64,000 bases of DNA, from IMG/VR virus record IMGVR_UViG_3300034061_006808, positions 1 to 64,000 of that record, one strand, 5' to 3'. The DNA is from a virus. This document shows, one piece after another, positions 1-6,888 of this stretch. Below the pieces are notes generated by a model. That model searched no databases, was not told where the DNA came from, and was given only the letters and a program-made list of their open reading frames with translations. Numbering within the stretch: position 1 is the stretch's first letter; every line of letters begins with the position of its first letter. The translations under genes were made by a program, and so were the position numbers.

Positions 1-2
1 CC

Positions 3-323
3 GCCGCAAATCTCGGCCTCGAAATCCTGCTCGCAGCCCCGGCGGAATCCTTCTCGCAATGCGTGCGCTGGATCGCCGACATCGCCCACCTCGGGCACAT
101 GCCCCACTTTATCCGAAACGCTGGAGACGAAGCACTGATGCCGTGTTTCAAGCGGAGGCACTTGGATTCCAAAATGAAAACACGAAAGGGAAACGCCACA
201 CAAACTTCCCGCTCCGATCACGCCAGTGAGCCCATTTTAACGACAAAATCGAAGGCAGGTCAAGCCAAAACATTCGACAAAATTTCTCCAAAGCGTAAGG
301 TGAAAAAACAACCCGCGAAATGA
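3..323 (+). CDS. 3' end of a CDS entering from upstream, unknown function
   Basis: This frame is open from the left edge of the window to a TGA at 321-323, so the gene starts outside. About 106 codons are visible. The first part (AAPAESFSQCVRWIADIAHLGHMPHF) is mixed helical protein; the last 60 residues are basic and K/S/T-rich with no recognisable domain. The stop overlaps the next start (ATGA at 320-323), which fits translational coupling to TerS. An internal GTG at 63 could be a start but has no Shine-Dalgarno site. A copy of the start-associated sequence lies inside its 3' end. Not recognised. Confidence 0.45.
   Translation, partial: AANLGLEILLAAPAESFSQCVRWIADIAHLGHMPHFIRNAGDEALMPCFKRRHLDSKMKTRKGNATQTSRSDHASEPILTTKSKAGQAKTFDKISPKRKVKKQPAK
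263..280 (+). promoter_or_regulatory. Start-associated sequence, copy 1 (variant)
   Basis: AGCCAAAACATTCGACAA, 39 bp before the TerS start and inside the end of the preceding gene. It shares the CCAAAACATT-x-GACAA core of the copy at 3616. Most divergent plus-strand copy, so less certain than the others. Confidence 0.45.
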
Positions 324-958
324 CAACGGAAAACACCAACGCAGCCGACGAGAAAAAACCTCGCCGCCGCTCAAAAACCGAGGCCGTCGAAAACGACTCA
401 GCCACGGAAATTCCCGCGTCCGGTTTTCCCGAAAAGGAAAAAAGCGCGCCGACAAACGGACTCGACAACGCTTCCGCCGTGCCACCTCCAAAGAAAGCGG
501 GCAGGCCGTCAATTTACAGCGAGCAACTCGCCGACGAAATTTGTTTGCGCATTGCCCAAGGCCAATCGCTGCGCCGAATTTGCTTTGATGCCCACATGCC
601 CGACCAGACGACGATCTACGATTGGATCAACAAAAATGGGGGATTTTCCCACAAATACGCGCGCGCCCGAGAGGATCAGGCCGAAACTTTGTTCGACGAA
701 GCCCTCGACATCGCCAGGGAGCATGAAGACCCAGCGAAGGCCAGGGTGCAAATTGACACGCTGAAATGGGCGGCAGGAAAACTGAGGCCCAAGAAATTCG
801 GCGACAAGATCGAGCACACAGTGCAGCAGGATTTCATTCCGCTCGACGAACTGCGCCGCAGGATCGAGGAAAGCAAGGCCAGGCGGGCGGCTCTGGAGGC
901 CGGAGACACGATCACTATCGAGGCCAGCAAGGTGGTGGAGGGAGAAACAGGCGTATGA
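320..958 (+). CDS. terS: Terminase small subunit
   Basis: 212 residues. After a disordered, charged N-terminus (about 1-58), residues 59-115 form a helix-turn-helix: GRPSIYSEQLADEICLRIA, then LRRICFDAHMPDQTTIYDWI. A helical part with DTLKWAAGKLRPKKFGDK follows. This is the layout of Sf6-type terminase small subunits, which recognise phage DNA and recruit the large subunit for packaging. The ATG overlaps the previous stop. TerL lies 8.3 kb downstream, an unusually large separation filled by a cassette of small genes. Length and domain order are normal for the family. Confidence 0.85.
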   Translation: MTTENTNAADEKKPRRRSKTEAVENDSATEIPASGFPEKEKSAPTNGLDNASAVPPPKKAGRPSIYSEQLADEICLRIAQGQSLRRICFDAHMPDQTTIYDWINKNGGFSHKYARAREDQAETLFDEALDIAREHEDPAKARVQIDTLKWAAGKLRPKKFGDKIEHTVQQDFIPLDELRRRIEESKARRAALEAGDTITIEASKVVEGETGV

Positions 959-1383
959 AACTCTTTTTGACAGGCAGGCGGGAGACACGGATGAGCCGGA
1001 GACGGCCACATCGAGGTCGGGAGGCTCAAAGCGAGGCTCATGCCTCCGTAGCTGCAACCTTGGAAACCCGACGCCTGAAAAGGGATCGCGCGCCCGTTCC
1101 TGTCAAACTTTCCCCGTTCCTATGCCGGACGAAACGAGAGCCGTCGTTCCTAAATCGGCGGTATGGCTCGCAAAGCGCGATGCGGCAAGAAACGCACCTT
1201 GATGAGGGCGACATCGCGGCGGGGATCTTTTTTTCGAGCGGCGCTGTGGAGAGCAGACACAGGGCCAGCGGCAGCCAAACAGCCGCAATCCTAAATGGCC
1301 TCACCCGCCGAGCGGCAGCACCGGGGCCGCGACCGAAACCGGAAAAAGCCGAAGTAGCGACCGGCCCGCTCGAAAACTTTTAG
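955..1383 (+). CDS. Doubtful hypothetical ORF after TerS
   Basis: An open frame of 142 codons whose ATG overlaps the TerS stop (ATGA). The product is arginine-rich and low in structure, and codon use does not show the G/C-third-position bias of neighbouring genes. Short competing frames in the same stretch look equally plausible (an ATG at 1162 giving a 43-residue basic peptide, for example). The stretch is either a fast-evolving small gene, several micro-ORFs, or decayed sequence. No family recognised. Confidence 0.3.
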   Translation: MKLFLTGRRETRMSRRRPHRGREAQSEAHASVAATLETRRLKRDRAPVPVKLSPFLCRTKREPSFLNRRYGSQSAMRQETHLDEGDIAAGIFFSSGAVESRHRASGSQTAAILNGLTRRAAAPGPRPKPEKAEVATGPLENF

Positions 1384-1399
1384 AAAGGAACCGAAGACC

Positions 1400-1672
1400 A
1401 TGCCAGTAGCAGAACATTCAGGAAAAGAAGTCAAACTCAACAGCCCGCGAAAGATTGCGGGCGTCACGCCAGAGGGGAAGAAAAAGACCGTCTATGTGCG
1501 CGACCCGGAGACCGGCAAGGTGAAGATCGTCCACTATGGCGCGGAGGGATATAGCGACTACACGAAGCACAAAAACAAAAAGCGGCGCGCAAATTTCCAT
1601 TCGCGCCACAATTGTTCCGAGAAGAAAAACAAGACCAAGCCGGGATATTGGGCGTGCAAAGACCTGTGGTGA
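1400..1672 (+). CDS. Conserved small phage protein (RRxxFxxRHNC...GYWACKxLW type)
   Basis: 90 residues. It begins with a strand-rich part (KKTVYVRDPETGKVKIVHYG) and ends with RRANFHSRHNCSEKKNK and GYWACKDLW. Short proteins with the pattern RRxxFRARHNC...YWSCKxW are widespread in tailed phages; I know of no settled function. The preceding AGAAAGGAACC is a plausible Shine-Dalgarno site about 10 bp before the ATG. The two Cys and one His could bind metal. It overlaps nothing and is followed by a gene 2 bp past its stop. Confidence 0.75.
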   Translation: MPVAEHSGKEVKLNSPRKIAGVTPEGKKKTVYVRDPETGKVKIVHYGAEGYSDYTKHKNKKRRANFHSRHNCSEKKNKTKPGYWACKDLW

Positions 1673-1673
1673 G

Positions 1674-1883
1674 ATGAGCCTGCGAAACGAGCAATACCGC
1701 GCCCTGCGCAAGACGAGGGATTTTCTCTACGAGTTGTGCGACCCGAAAACGCGCCCGAGAACCGTGGCCGAGATGCGCCAGCGGGTGAGGAGTTGCACGA
1801 AGCATTTCCCCCACTTGGACGAGCACGGGAAGCCGCATTTTTCCAAGGACGGTTTTGGTCCCGACGAGCCGCCGGAAAAGTAA
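1674..1883 (+). CDS. Small conserved phage protein, BPSL0761-like
   Basis: 69 residues, starting at the ATG 2 bp after the previous stop; upstream codons in this frame lie in the previous gene. The sequence LRNEQYRALRKTRDFLYELCDP...RVRSCTKHFP resembles small proteins annotated as BPSL0761 family (KTREFLxDL...R..A...LRHYP). Function unknown. The C-terminus is short and hydrophilic. Its stop codon touches the palindrome that opens the regulatory stretch 1884-2017. Confidence 0.65.
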   Translation: MSLRNEQYRALRKTRDFLYELCDPKTRPRTVAEMRQRVRSCTKHFPHLDEHGKPHFSKDGFGPDEPPEK

Positions 1884-2017
1884 TTTGTAGCACAGGCTAC
1901 AAACCCGCCGAGGCCCATGGAATGGGAGTTTGAACGGAATAAATCTTTTTGAAATTTTTCCATTGCTTCCTTTTTTTGAATGCACTACATTCAATTCCAG
2001 ACAGCACAACTGCTGTC
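1884..2017 (+). promoter_or_regulatory. Intergenic stretch with three perfect inverted repeats
   Basis: The 179-bp gap 1884-2062 holds TTTGTAGC/GCTACAAA (1884-1903, 4-nt loop) right after a stop codon, TTGAATG/CATTCAA (1976-1994, 5-nt centre) and GACAGCA/TGCTGTC (2000-2017, 4-nt loop). The first may be a terminator or mRNA 3' hairpin; the other two look like dimeric-regulator sites or attenuators ahead of the gene at 2063. Local DNA is T-rich, unlike its surroundings. No start-associated sequence is present here. Confidence 0.5.
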
Positions 2018-2062
2018 ACGACCCGGCGCACCGGGGAACTCTGAAAAGAAAGACGAAAAAAA

Positions 2063-2251
2063 ATGAATCCTCTGTATGTGGAATATCTGAAGCCCGCCGA
2101 TGGCGAGGAAATCTTCAACCTCAACGGCACCAAGTGGCAGTTTTGCTGGTGCAAATATCCAGGCGGTAAAATCGACCTCGGCGTTTACTCATTCGCGGGC
2201 GACCTCTGCTATTCCTACGGGCACTTTCGCGCGTCCTTCAACCTCAACTGA
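2063..2251 (+). CDS. Hypothetical small protein
   Basis: 62 residues, MNPLYVEYLKPADGEEIF then a compact, aromatic and cysteine-containing body (WQFCWCKYPGG, DLCYSYGHF). It looks like a small folded beta-rich protein rather than a random frame. It is the first gene after the inverted-repeat region and is preceded by an A-rich leader with a weak AAAGAAAGA ribosome site. The next gene starts 1 bp after its stop. No family recognised. Confidence 0.6.
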   Translation: MNPLYVEYLKPADGEEIFNLNGTKWQFCWCKYPGGKIDLGVYSFAGDLCYSYGHFRASFNLN

Positions 2252-2252
2252 C

Positions 2253-2453
2253 ATGACCACGCCCAACTACACCACCGCCGCCGACCAACTGCGCTACGCG
2301 GCGCGCTTGTGCGAAGCGATTGCAGCGGGTAAACCCATCCCGAACCCGCTTCACGGAAAATACGATGGCGAGCCGGTGGACTACTGGCCCAGCCACGACA
2401 ACGCCATGCGGGCGCTCAACTACGCCATGATGCTCCTCAACCCTCCCAAGTGA
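2253..2453 (+). CDS. Hypothetical small helical protein
   Basis: 66 residues from the ATG 1 bp after the previous stop: AADQLRYAARLCEAIAAGKPIPNP then ALNYAMMLLNPPK. Two helices joined by a G/P loop are likely. Codon use matches the GC-rich phage genes. Its TGA overlaps the next ATG (TGATG), so the two are probably co-translated. Function unknown. Confidence 0.65.
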   Translation: MTTPNYTTAADQLRYAARLCEAIAAGKPIPNPLHGKYDGEPVDYWPSHDNAMRALNYAMMLLNPPK

Positions 2454-2743
2454 TGCCAGCGCCCAAGAACAACACCAACCGCCAAATCGGCCCCGAGCCG
2501 CTCGACGCCCAGGTGGTTTTGCGCGTGACGAAGGCCGAGAAGCGCGCCTGGAACGCCGCCGCGCGCCCCGGGCCGCTGGCGCAATGGGTGCGCGAGACGC
2601 TCAACCGGGCCGCAGACCCCGGTCGGGCGTGGATACTCGAAGACGACAGCGGGAAAATCATCAATCCCGCCGATCGCGCCGAGCGGGAAAGAGGCCTGCG
2701 GGTCTGCGCGGAAATCATTCCGATCCGCGAGCCGGAGCCATAA
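2453..2743 (+). CDS. Ribbon-helix-helix-like small protein
   Basis: 96 residues from the ATG at 2453; a GTG one codon upstream is also possible. Residues about 17-52 (LDAQVVLRVTKAEKRAW...LAQWVRETLNRAA) follow the strand-helix-helix pattern of MobC/CopG-type DNA-binding proteins (RVTxxEKxxWxxAA...WIRxTL). The rest is acidic. Coupled to the upstream gene by TGATG. A DNA-binding regulator is the likeliest role, but this rests on a short motif only. Confidence 0.65.
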   Translation: MPAPKNNTNRQIGPEPLDAQVVLRVTKAEKRAWNAAARPGPLAQWVRETLNRAADPGRAWILEDDSGKIINPADRAERERGLRVCAEIIPIREPEP

Positions 2744-2771
2744 GCTCCAATAACGCCGAAAGGAGATAGTG

Positions 2772-2921
2772 ATGCCTAAAATTATCCGTCTGAAAACCAA
2801 GGACTTAAAAGCTAGCTTCCGCCAGTCTCAAGAGAGCCCCCTGCTTATTGAGACTCCCCCCTCCCCCCGAACGGCCCACCGCCGAGGTGCCGGGGAACAG
2901 GGGCAGCGCCCCAGCGTGTAA
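2772..2921 (+). CDS. Short ORF with a strong ribosome binding site
   Basis: 49 codons, MPKIIRLKTKDLKASFRQSQ at the start and a basic, proline-rich tail. The reason to list it is AAAGGAGATAGTG immediately before the ATG, one of the best Shine-Dalgarno matches in a window where most genes have none. No family recognised. The stretch between its stop and the HNH gene (2922-2958) shows nothing else. Confidence 0.5.
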   Translation: MPKIIRLKTKDLKASFRQSQESPLLIETPPSPRTAHRRGAGEQGQRPSV

Positions 2922-2958
2922 TTCAAACCAAGACGAATCCTCAGGCATCGTCAGATAA

Positions 2959-3600
2959 ATGGCTTCATTTTACCACAGACAAGAATGGTTCAAATTCCGA
3001 GAGAGATGCTTGGATCGTGTCGGCAGAAAATGCGAAGCATGTGGGCGTGGGCAAGGTGAAGCATCTTTGCAAATTCACCATCCGCATTATGCCGAAGGAG
3101 TTCTGCCTTGGGATTACAAGGAGGCATTCTGCCAAGTCTTGTGCAAAGGGTGTCATGCAAAAGAGCATGGATTGATAAAACCAAGCGATGGCTGGATTTT
3201 AATTCATTCCGATTGGGAGTGGGGAGAATCATCTGGGAGCACATGCTGCGAAAACTGCGGCGCAGCAATGGATTGGCACAACGATCTATGGAATCCGGCA
3301 TGGGGCATCATTAACGTTGGATATGATTGCGCTGAAAAGCTCGGCAACCCAGAAGCTCACGCAATGAGGAAGCAGCATCTCCGGGAAAGGACTTTCCTTA
3401 ATTCTCCACGCTGGAATCGCACGCAAAAAGGATGGAAATACAAGCACGGCGACTTGGATGTGTTTGTGCTTGATCGCGGCGAATACTGCGCGCTGAACAT
3501 TTCTGGAGAATGGGGACGCTTGAAATACAAAACCTTGGAAGATGCCAAGCGCAGAGCATTTCTTTACTCCTCACACAAAAAAATTCCGCACACATTATAG
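2959..3600 (+). CDS. HNH-endonuclease-like protein with a second zinc-binding segment
   Basis: 213 residues. Residues 25-70 carry a Cys-framed HNH/beta-beta-alpha-metal site: CEAC (25-28), IHHPHY (39-44), CKGCHAKEH (62-70). A second part has CCENCGAAMDW (96-106) and WGIINVGYDCAEKLG, the pattern of a small zinc-binding fold seen attached to phage nucleases. The C-terminal 70 residues are unassigned. It is visibly more AT-rich than neighbouring genes, suggesting recent acquisition. A free-standing homing or packaging-associated nuclease are both possible; DNA cleavage is inferred from the motif only. Confidence 0.8.
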   Translation: MASFYHRQEWFKFRERCLDRVGRKCEACGRGQGEASLQIHHPHYAEGVLPWDYKEAFCQVLCKGCHAKEHGLIKPSDGWILIHSDWEWGESSGSTCCENCGAAMDWHNDLWNPAWGIINVGYDCAEKLGNPEAHAMRKQHLRERTFLNSPRWNRTQKGWKYKHGDLDVFVLDRGEYCALNISGEWGRLKYKTLEDAKRRAFLYSSHKKIPHTL

Positions 3601-3615
3601 GGGATTTTCTTTTTC

Positions 3616-3633
3616 TGCCAAAACATTTGACAA
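3616..3633 (+). promoter_or_regulatory. Start-associated sequence, copy 2
   Basis: TGCCAAAACATTTGACAA, 31 bp before the ATG at 3665. Has AA in place of the usual GAG centre. Confidence 0.65.
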
Positions 3634-3664
3634 CTCGCCGCCCCCGTGAAAAACTCTCCCCCAC

Positions 3665-3967
3665 ATGAGCCAACCCCGCTCAAAGAATTCCAGCGAACTC
3701 GCCCGCTGTCCGGCGCTCTACCGCGCCCGCCTCTCCTGCAAGGTTGGCCGCGACATTATCTCCGGCGAAACCAAGCCGCCGTGCGGCCTCTTTCCCCACG
3801 AATACGCGCTCTACAACCTCCTCGCCGCCGTGGACGACATAGCCCTGGCCCTGGCCGACATTCATTTTCCTGCCGAGACATTTGACACAAAAAGAAAAAC
3901 CACCCCGCGCAATGAACCACTACCTCGTCGAAACAACCCAAGGACGAAAATTCATCGTGACCGCTGA
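3665..3967 (+). CDS. Hypothetical protein
   Basis: 100 residues from an ATG 31 bp after a start-associated sequence. The middle (GLFPHEYALYNLLAAVDDIALALADIHF) forms an amphipathic helix; the ends are basic. The last 30 residues overlap the start-associated sequence at 3871 and the start of the next gene at 3912 in another frame, so the C-terminus may be partly accidental. No family recognised. Confidence 0.6.
   Translation: MSQPRSKNSSELARCPALYRARLSCKVGRDIISGETKPPCGLFPHEYALYNLLAAVDDIALALADIHFPAETFDTKRKTTPRNEPLPRRNNPRTKIHRDR
3871..3888 (+). promoter_or_regulatory. Start-associated sequence, copy 3
   Basis: TGCCGAGACATTTGACAC, 23 bp before the ATG at 3912. Confidence 0.75.
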
Positions 3968-4088
3968 CACCCCGCCCGAGGCCGAGGCGCAAATCTCCAA
4001 CGAGCACATCCACCGCTGCGGCTGGACCGGAGCGCCCATCCTCACCGAACCCGCGCTTGAAATCGCCAAGACCGAAAGGATTTTATGA
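3912..4088 (+). CDS. Hypothetical small protein
   Basis: 58 residues: NHYLVETTQGRKFIVTADTPPEAEAQI, a beta-beta-alpha pattern, then WTGAPILTEPALEIAKTERIL. The frame extends upstream to a TTG at 3882, but the ATG at 3912 sits at the usual distance after the start-associated sequence and is preferred. Its stop overlaps the next gene (ATGA). First gene of a tightly coupled run extending to 5983. Function unknown. Confidence 0.7.
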   Translation: MNHYLVETTQGRKFIVTADTPPEAEAQISNEHIHRCGWTGAPILTEPALEIAKTERIL

Positions 4089-4438
4089 GCAACCACGAAA
4101 GCCAAGACCCTGCTATATGGTTCAAATGCAGAAGCGTTGATGAGTATATTCAATCAAAAAAAGGTCTTACGATTGCACGAAGAGCCTTGAATGAATCAGG
4201 CAACAAAGAGCTTAATTCCGCTGTTGATGTTTTCATCTTAATGACTTTTGCAAAAAAGAAATATCTAGGAGAAAGTATTAGAATAAGGCGTTGTCGAATG
4301 AAGTTTTCAAGACGGGAGGCAGCAAAAAAACTTGGTGTCAGCACAAATTTTCTTTCCGCTATAGAAAATGGAGGAGGTGGAATTTATAGCCCGGGTGCAA
4401 AATTAACCCAAAAAATACGCGCTCTTTTACACATATGA
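4085..4438 (+). CDS. XRE-type helix-turn-helix regulator
   Basis: 117 residues. Residues about 64-117 are a lambda-repressor-like HTH: SIRIRRCRMKFSRREAAKKL, then VSTNFLSAIENG and LTQKIRALL. The N-terminal half is unassigned. The gene is clearly more AT-rich than both neighbours, so it is probably a recent insertion into the run, although it keeps ATGA overlaps at both ends. It is followed by a second XRE gene with the same C-terminal layout (EKLRSLFYT against QKIRALLHI), suggesting an old duplication. Confidence 0.8.
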   Translation: MSNHESQDPAIWFKCRSVDEYIQSKKGLTIARRALNESGNKELNSAVDVFILMTFAKKKYLGESIRIRRCRMKFSRREAAKKLGVSTNFLSAIENGGGGIYSPGAKLTQKIRALLHI

Positions 4439-4683
4439 TGAACGCCCTCGACCGCCACATCCAAGCCCGCGAAGACCTCGAAACCGCCAAGCGCGCCCTG
4501 CGAGCCGCCGCGCGCGACCTCGGGGAGGAACTCAAACTCCTGCGCAAGCGCCAAGGACTGACGCTTCGCGGAGCCGCCGCGCAACTCGGCATCAGCGCGC
4601 CATTCTACAACGACCTCGAACTTGGCAACCGCAACCCCAACGAGGAACTCACCGAAAAACTCCGCTCTCTTTTCTACACATGA
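4435..4683 (+). CDS. XRE-type helix-turn-helix protein
   Basis: 82 residues. A helical N-terminus (about 1-32) precedes a standard HTH_3 domain: LKLLRKRQGLTLRGAAAQLG, then ISAPFYNDLELGNRNP and LTEKLRSLF. Two ATGs in a row at 4435 and 4438; the first overlaps the previous stop. GC-rich like most of the genome. DNA-binding regulator; the target is unknown, and the start-associated sequences are an obvious candidate to test. Confidence 0.85.
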   Translation: MMNALDRHIQAREDLETAKRALRAAARDLGEELKLLRKRQGLTLRGAAAQLGISAPFYNDLELGNRNPNEELTEKLRSLFYT

Positions 4684-4868
4684 CCGACGACCTCAAAAGC
4701 CACGCCCGCATGCTCGGGCAAATCGGCTCCATGGTGAGCGACTTTTGCGAGAAGGAAGACGACACCACGCTCCTGGCCGTGGCCCGACTCCTCGCCCACT
4801 ACCGCGACGCGCAGGCCAAGCTCGCTTGGGACCTTGTGGAACAACTGGAACAGGAAAAAGCAGAATGA
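4680..4868 (+). CDS. Hypothetical small helical protein
   Basis: 62 residues, all-helical and acidic at the end (MVSDFCEKEDDTTLLAVARL, HYRDAQAKLAWDLVEQLEQ). ATGA overlap with the XRE gene before and the next gene after. No family recognised. Confidence 0.7.
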   Translation: MTDDLKSHARMLGQIGSMVSDFCEKEDDTTLLAVARLLAHYRDAQAKLAWDLVEQLEQEKAE

Positions 4869-5230
4869 AAACCAACACGCAAACCCTCGCCCGCGCGATG
4901 GACATTCTGGCCCGTGACATCCAGAGCCAAGACGGCATCGCCAACGCCGCGATCCGCGAAGCCGCCGAGCGCCTGCGCGAACTGGATGCGGAAATCGGAA
5001 AGAAGATCGCCAGCGAAAAGCTCGCCCGCACGCTGTTTGTTTACGCCAAAGCAGGGAAACTCAAATGCCTCTCGCCCTTGGAAGCCAGCGCCGCAGACCT
5101 CCCCCGGCACGGATGGGCGCACACCGCCACGCTGGATTCGGCAATCTGGATCGAATTCCTCGCCAACTCCTCCGCAGACCCCTCCGACGCGCTCGACGGG
5201 CTGCAATTCCAAACCGACAAAAAACCATGA
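4865..5230 (+). CDS. Hypothetical protein
   Basis: 121 residues from the ATG overlapping the previous stop; the open frame continues upstream, but those codons are antisense-like. The N-terminal half is helical (LARAMDILARDIQSQDGI, REAAERLRELDAEIGKKI) and the C-terminal half mixed, with W-rich patches. Coupled on both sides by ATGA overlaps. Function unknown. Confidence 0.7.
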   Translation: MKTNTQTLARAMDILARDIQSQDGIANAAIREAAERLRELDAEIGKKIASEKLARTLFVYAKAGKLKCLSPLEASAADLPRHGWAHTATLDSAIWIEFLANSSADPSDALDGLQFQTDKKP

Positions 5231-5472
5231 GCGAACTGAATTTGAAAATCCCGCTTGAGGAAACCGCCAACCTCGCCGTCAAACTTAAAGAGGAGCGCGA
5301 CGAGGCGCGGAAGGCATTTGTCATTGCAACGGATCAAATGGTTATCGCTCAGGGCAAGGTGCGTGAGGCAAACAAAGAGCGCGACGAGGCCCGTTCCGAA
5401 TGCGCCCGCCTGCGCGAAATCATCGCCGACATCCTCCACGAACCGTCCCTCAAAATCCCGCTGAAACCATGA
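5227..5472 (+). CDS. Small coiled-coil protein
   Basis: 81 residues, almost entirely heptad-like: ETANLAVKLKEERDEARKAF and KVREANKERDEARSECARLR. Coiled-coil dimer is the likely fold. ATGA overlap with the genes before and after. No enzymatic motif. Confidence 0.7.
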   Translation: MSELNLKIPLEETANLAVKLKEERDEARKAFVIATDQMVIAQGKVREANKERDEARSECARLREIIADILHEPSLKIPLKP

Positions 5473-5765
5473 ACCTAAAAACCATCCTAAACTCACTCCT
5501 TAAAACCCCCGTCTCCACCTCGGAAGCCTTTCTGGAATACGAGGCCGCCCTCAATACCATTGACGCCGCGAAAAAGACCATTGCCCGCTTGCGCAAGCCC
5601 ATGGGACAGGCATTGCGAGCGATCCGCGAAACCGAAAACCTCTCGATGAGAGCCGCCTCCGAGCGCATCGGAATTTCCGGCCCCTACTGGAGCGAAATGG
5701 AAAGTGGAATTCGACCCGTGACCCAACGCGTGTTGAAAAAAATGCGCAAAGTTTTCAACCCGTGA
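5469..5765 (+). CDS. XRE-like helix-turn-helix protein
   Basis: 98 residues. Residues about 46-98 form an HTH: MGQALRAIRETENLSMRAAS, then ERIGISGPYWSEMESGIRPV and VLKKMRKVF. Same arrangement as the protein at 4435 (helical N-terminus then HTH ending in a basic helix), making this the third XRE-like gene in 1.7 kb. The stop overlaps a GTG start (GTGA). Confidence 0.8.
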   Translation: MNLKTILNSLLKTPVSTSEAFLEYEAALNTIDAAKKTIARLRKPMGQALRAIRETENLSMRAASERIGISGPYWSEMESGIRPVTQRVLKKMRKVFNP

Positions 5766-5983
5766 AACCCTACCCAAGCTGGACCTGCCAGCCGTGCGGC
5801 CTCGAACACGGCGCGCGCCAGAAGGAAGTCTCCTGCTGGCACTTTGGACGCTGCGATGTGTGCGGGAAGAATGCCGAAGTGACCCAACCTCGGGACTTCG
5901 GCCATTTTCCCGAGTGGTTCGACGACACCCCGCGCTCCCAGAAAATCCCCAAGAAGAAAAAACCAACCCGCCGAGACGATTGA
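5762..5983 (+). CDS. Small zinc-ribbon protein
   Basis: 73 residues with two Cys pairs, CQPC (10-13) and CDVC (32-35), separated by an HGARQKEVSCWHF loop, followed by a basic tail ending KKKKPTRRDD. GTG start overlapping the previous TGA. Likely a four-cysteine zinc ribbon that contacts nucleic acid or protein; no family recognised. Its end overlaps the next start-associated sequence. Confidence 0.65.
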   Translation: MKPYPSWTCQPCGLEHGARQKEVSCWHFGRCDVCGKNAEVTQPRDFGHFPEWFDDTPRSQKIPKKKKPTRRDD

Positions 5984-5986
5984 CAC
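5969..5986 (+). promoter_or_regulatory. Start-associated sequence, copy 4
   Basis: CGCCGAGACGATTGACAC, only 1 bp before the ATG at 5988. This spacing argues against a conventional -35 element with a Shine-Dalgarno leader. Confidence 0.65.
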
Positions 5987-5987
5987 A

Positions 5988-6230
5988 ATGGACGCCCAGC
6001 ATTTCCTCGAACACCATGTCCCCAAGAAAACCCTCCTCGCCGCCGCCGAGGCGCTTGGCATCCTGGAAATCGCCCGCCAAGAGGAGATGCACAAAAAGCT
6101 CCTCGACCTCGGGCGGGCCGAGCGCATCGAGCAAGCGAAGCTGGAATGCGCCAAGCGCCGCGCCAAAAGAGCCGCCCTCGGACTTGATAACTCCCGCGAA
6201 GCGGGGACGAGTGAATGCCGAGACAATTGA
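5988..6230 (+). CDS. Hypothetical small helical protein
   Basis: 80 residues; helical (KTLLAAAEALGILEIARQEE, RIEQAKLECAKRRAKRAALG). Directly preceded by a start-associated sequence. The stop lies inside the next start-associated sequence, a compact arrangement repeated elsewhere in this genome. Function unknown. Confidence 0.7.
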   Translation: MDAQHFLEHHVPKKTLLAAAEALGILEIARQEEMHKKLLDLGRAERIEQAKLECAKRRAKRAALGLDNSREAGTSECRDN

Positions 6231-6233
6231 CAA
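6216..6233 (+). promoter_or_regulatory. Start-associated sequence, copy 5
   Basis: TGCCGAGACAATTGACAA, 5 bp before the ATG at 6239. Confidence 0.75.
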
Positions 6234-6238
6234 ACACT

Positions 6239-6634
6239 ATGGCCTACACCAAACCCACCCTCCGCGAAACAATCAAAAACCGCATCCTTGCCCAAGGAAA
6301 AGGCGGAGCGCCCGGGCAATGGAGCGCGCGCAAAGCCCAGATGCTCGCCCTGGAATACAAGAAATCCGGAGGCGGATATCGCGGCGAGAAGACCCAAAGC
6401 CAGAAAAGCCTCACCAAGTGGACCCGCGAAGAGTGGGGAACCAAGAGCGGCAAGCCCAGCACCCAAGGCCCGGAGGCCACCGGCGAGCGGTATTTGCCCA
6501 AGAAGGCGATTACAGCCCTCACCCCGCGCGAATACTCCTCCAGCACGCAAGCCAAGCGCGAAGCCGTGCGCTCCGGGGAGCAGTTCGCCAAGCAACCCGC
6601 CAAGATCGCCAAGAAGACCGCCCGCCACCGATGA
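6239..6634 (+). CDS. DUF5872-like small basic phage protein
   Basis: 131 residues from the ATG 5 bp after the start-associated sequence; an upstream ATG at 6215 lies inside that sequence and is rejected. The body matches what I recall of DUF5872: LRETIKNRILAQGKGGAPGQ, WSARKAQMLALEYKKSGGGY, then TQSQKSLTKWTREEWGT. The family is a common small phage/viral protein of unknown function. The C-terminus is basic (KIAKKTARHR). ATGA overlap with the next gene. Confidence 0.75.
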   Translation: MAYTKPTLRETIKNRILAQGKGGAPGQWSARKAQMLALEYKKSGGGYRGEKTQSQKSLTKWTREEWGTKSGKPSTQGPEATGERYLPKKAITALTPREYSSSTQAKREAVRSGEQFAKQPAKIAKKTARHR

Positions 6635-6888
6635 CCTGCCCGACCTGCCAAACCCCCACCCGAGTGGTGGATACCCGCCGAATCCCCGAAGGCGTGGCCC
6701 GACGCCGCCGATGCCCGAAATGCCGCCAGGCGTTCTACACCGCCGAGACCAGCGTCGAGCAATGGCTCCACAAAGACACCCGCCGTGGCCGTTACAAGTC
6801 TAGGCCGAAATACAAATTCCGCCTCCCGCCCCCTCCTGCAGAGCATTGGATCGACCGCATCCGCAAAATTTTCCAACCCAACCCATGA
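6631..6888 (+). CDS. NrdR-like zinc-ribbon protein (ribbon only)
   Basis: 85 residues. The N-terminus MTCPTCQTPTRVVDTRR...GVARRRRCPKCRQAF is a close match to the zinc ribbon of NrdR (C3-x2-C6 and C-x2-C), but the ATP-cone that completes NrdR is missing and the rest is a short basic tail. It therefore should not be called NrdR; a small DNA-binding ribbon is the safe statement. ATGA overlap at both ends. Confidence 0.7.
   Translation: MTCPTCQTPTRVVDTRRIPEGVARRRRCPKCRQAFYTAETSVEQWLHKDTRRGRYKSRPKYKFRLPPPPAEHWIDRIRKIFQPNP

Noticed and set aside
1038-1304. Minus-strand ORF with a signal-peptide-like start opposite the doubtful ORF after TerS
   Set aside because: No ribosome site, against the direction of the surrounding operon, and arginine-rich nonsense after the first 30 residues.
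6631-6888. Calling the zinc-ribbon gene nrdR
   Set aside because: Only the ribbon is present; the ATP-cone needed for NrdR is absent.
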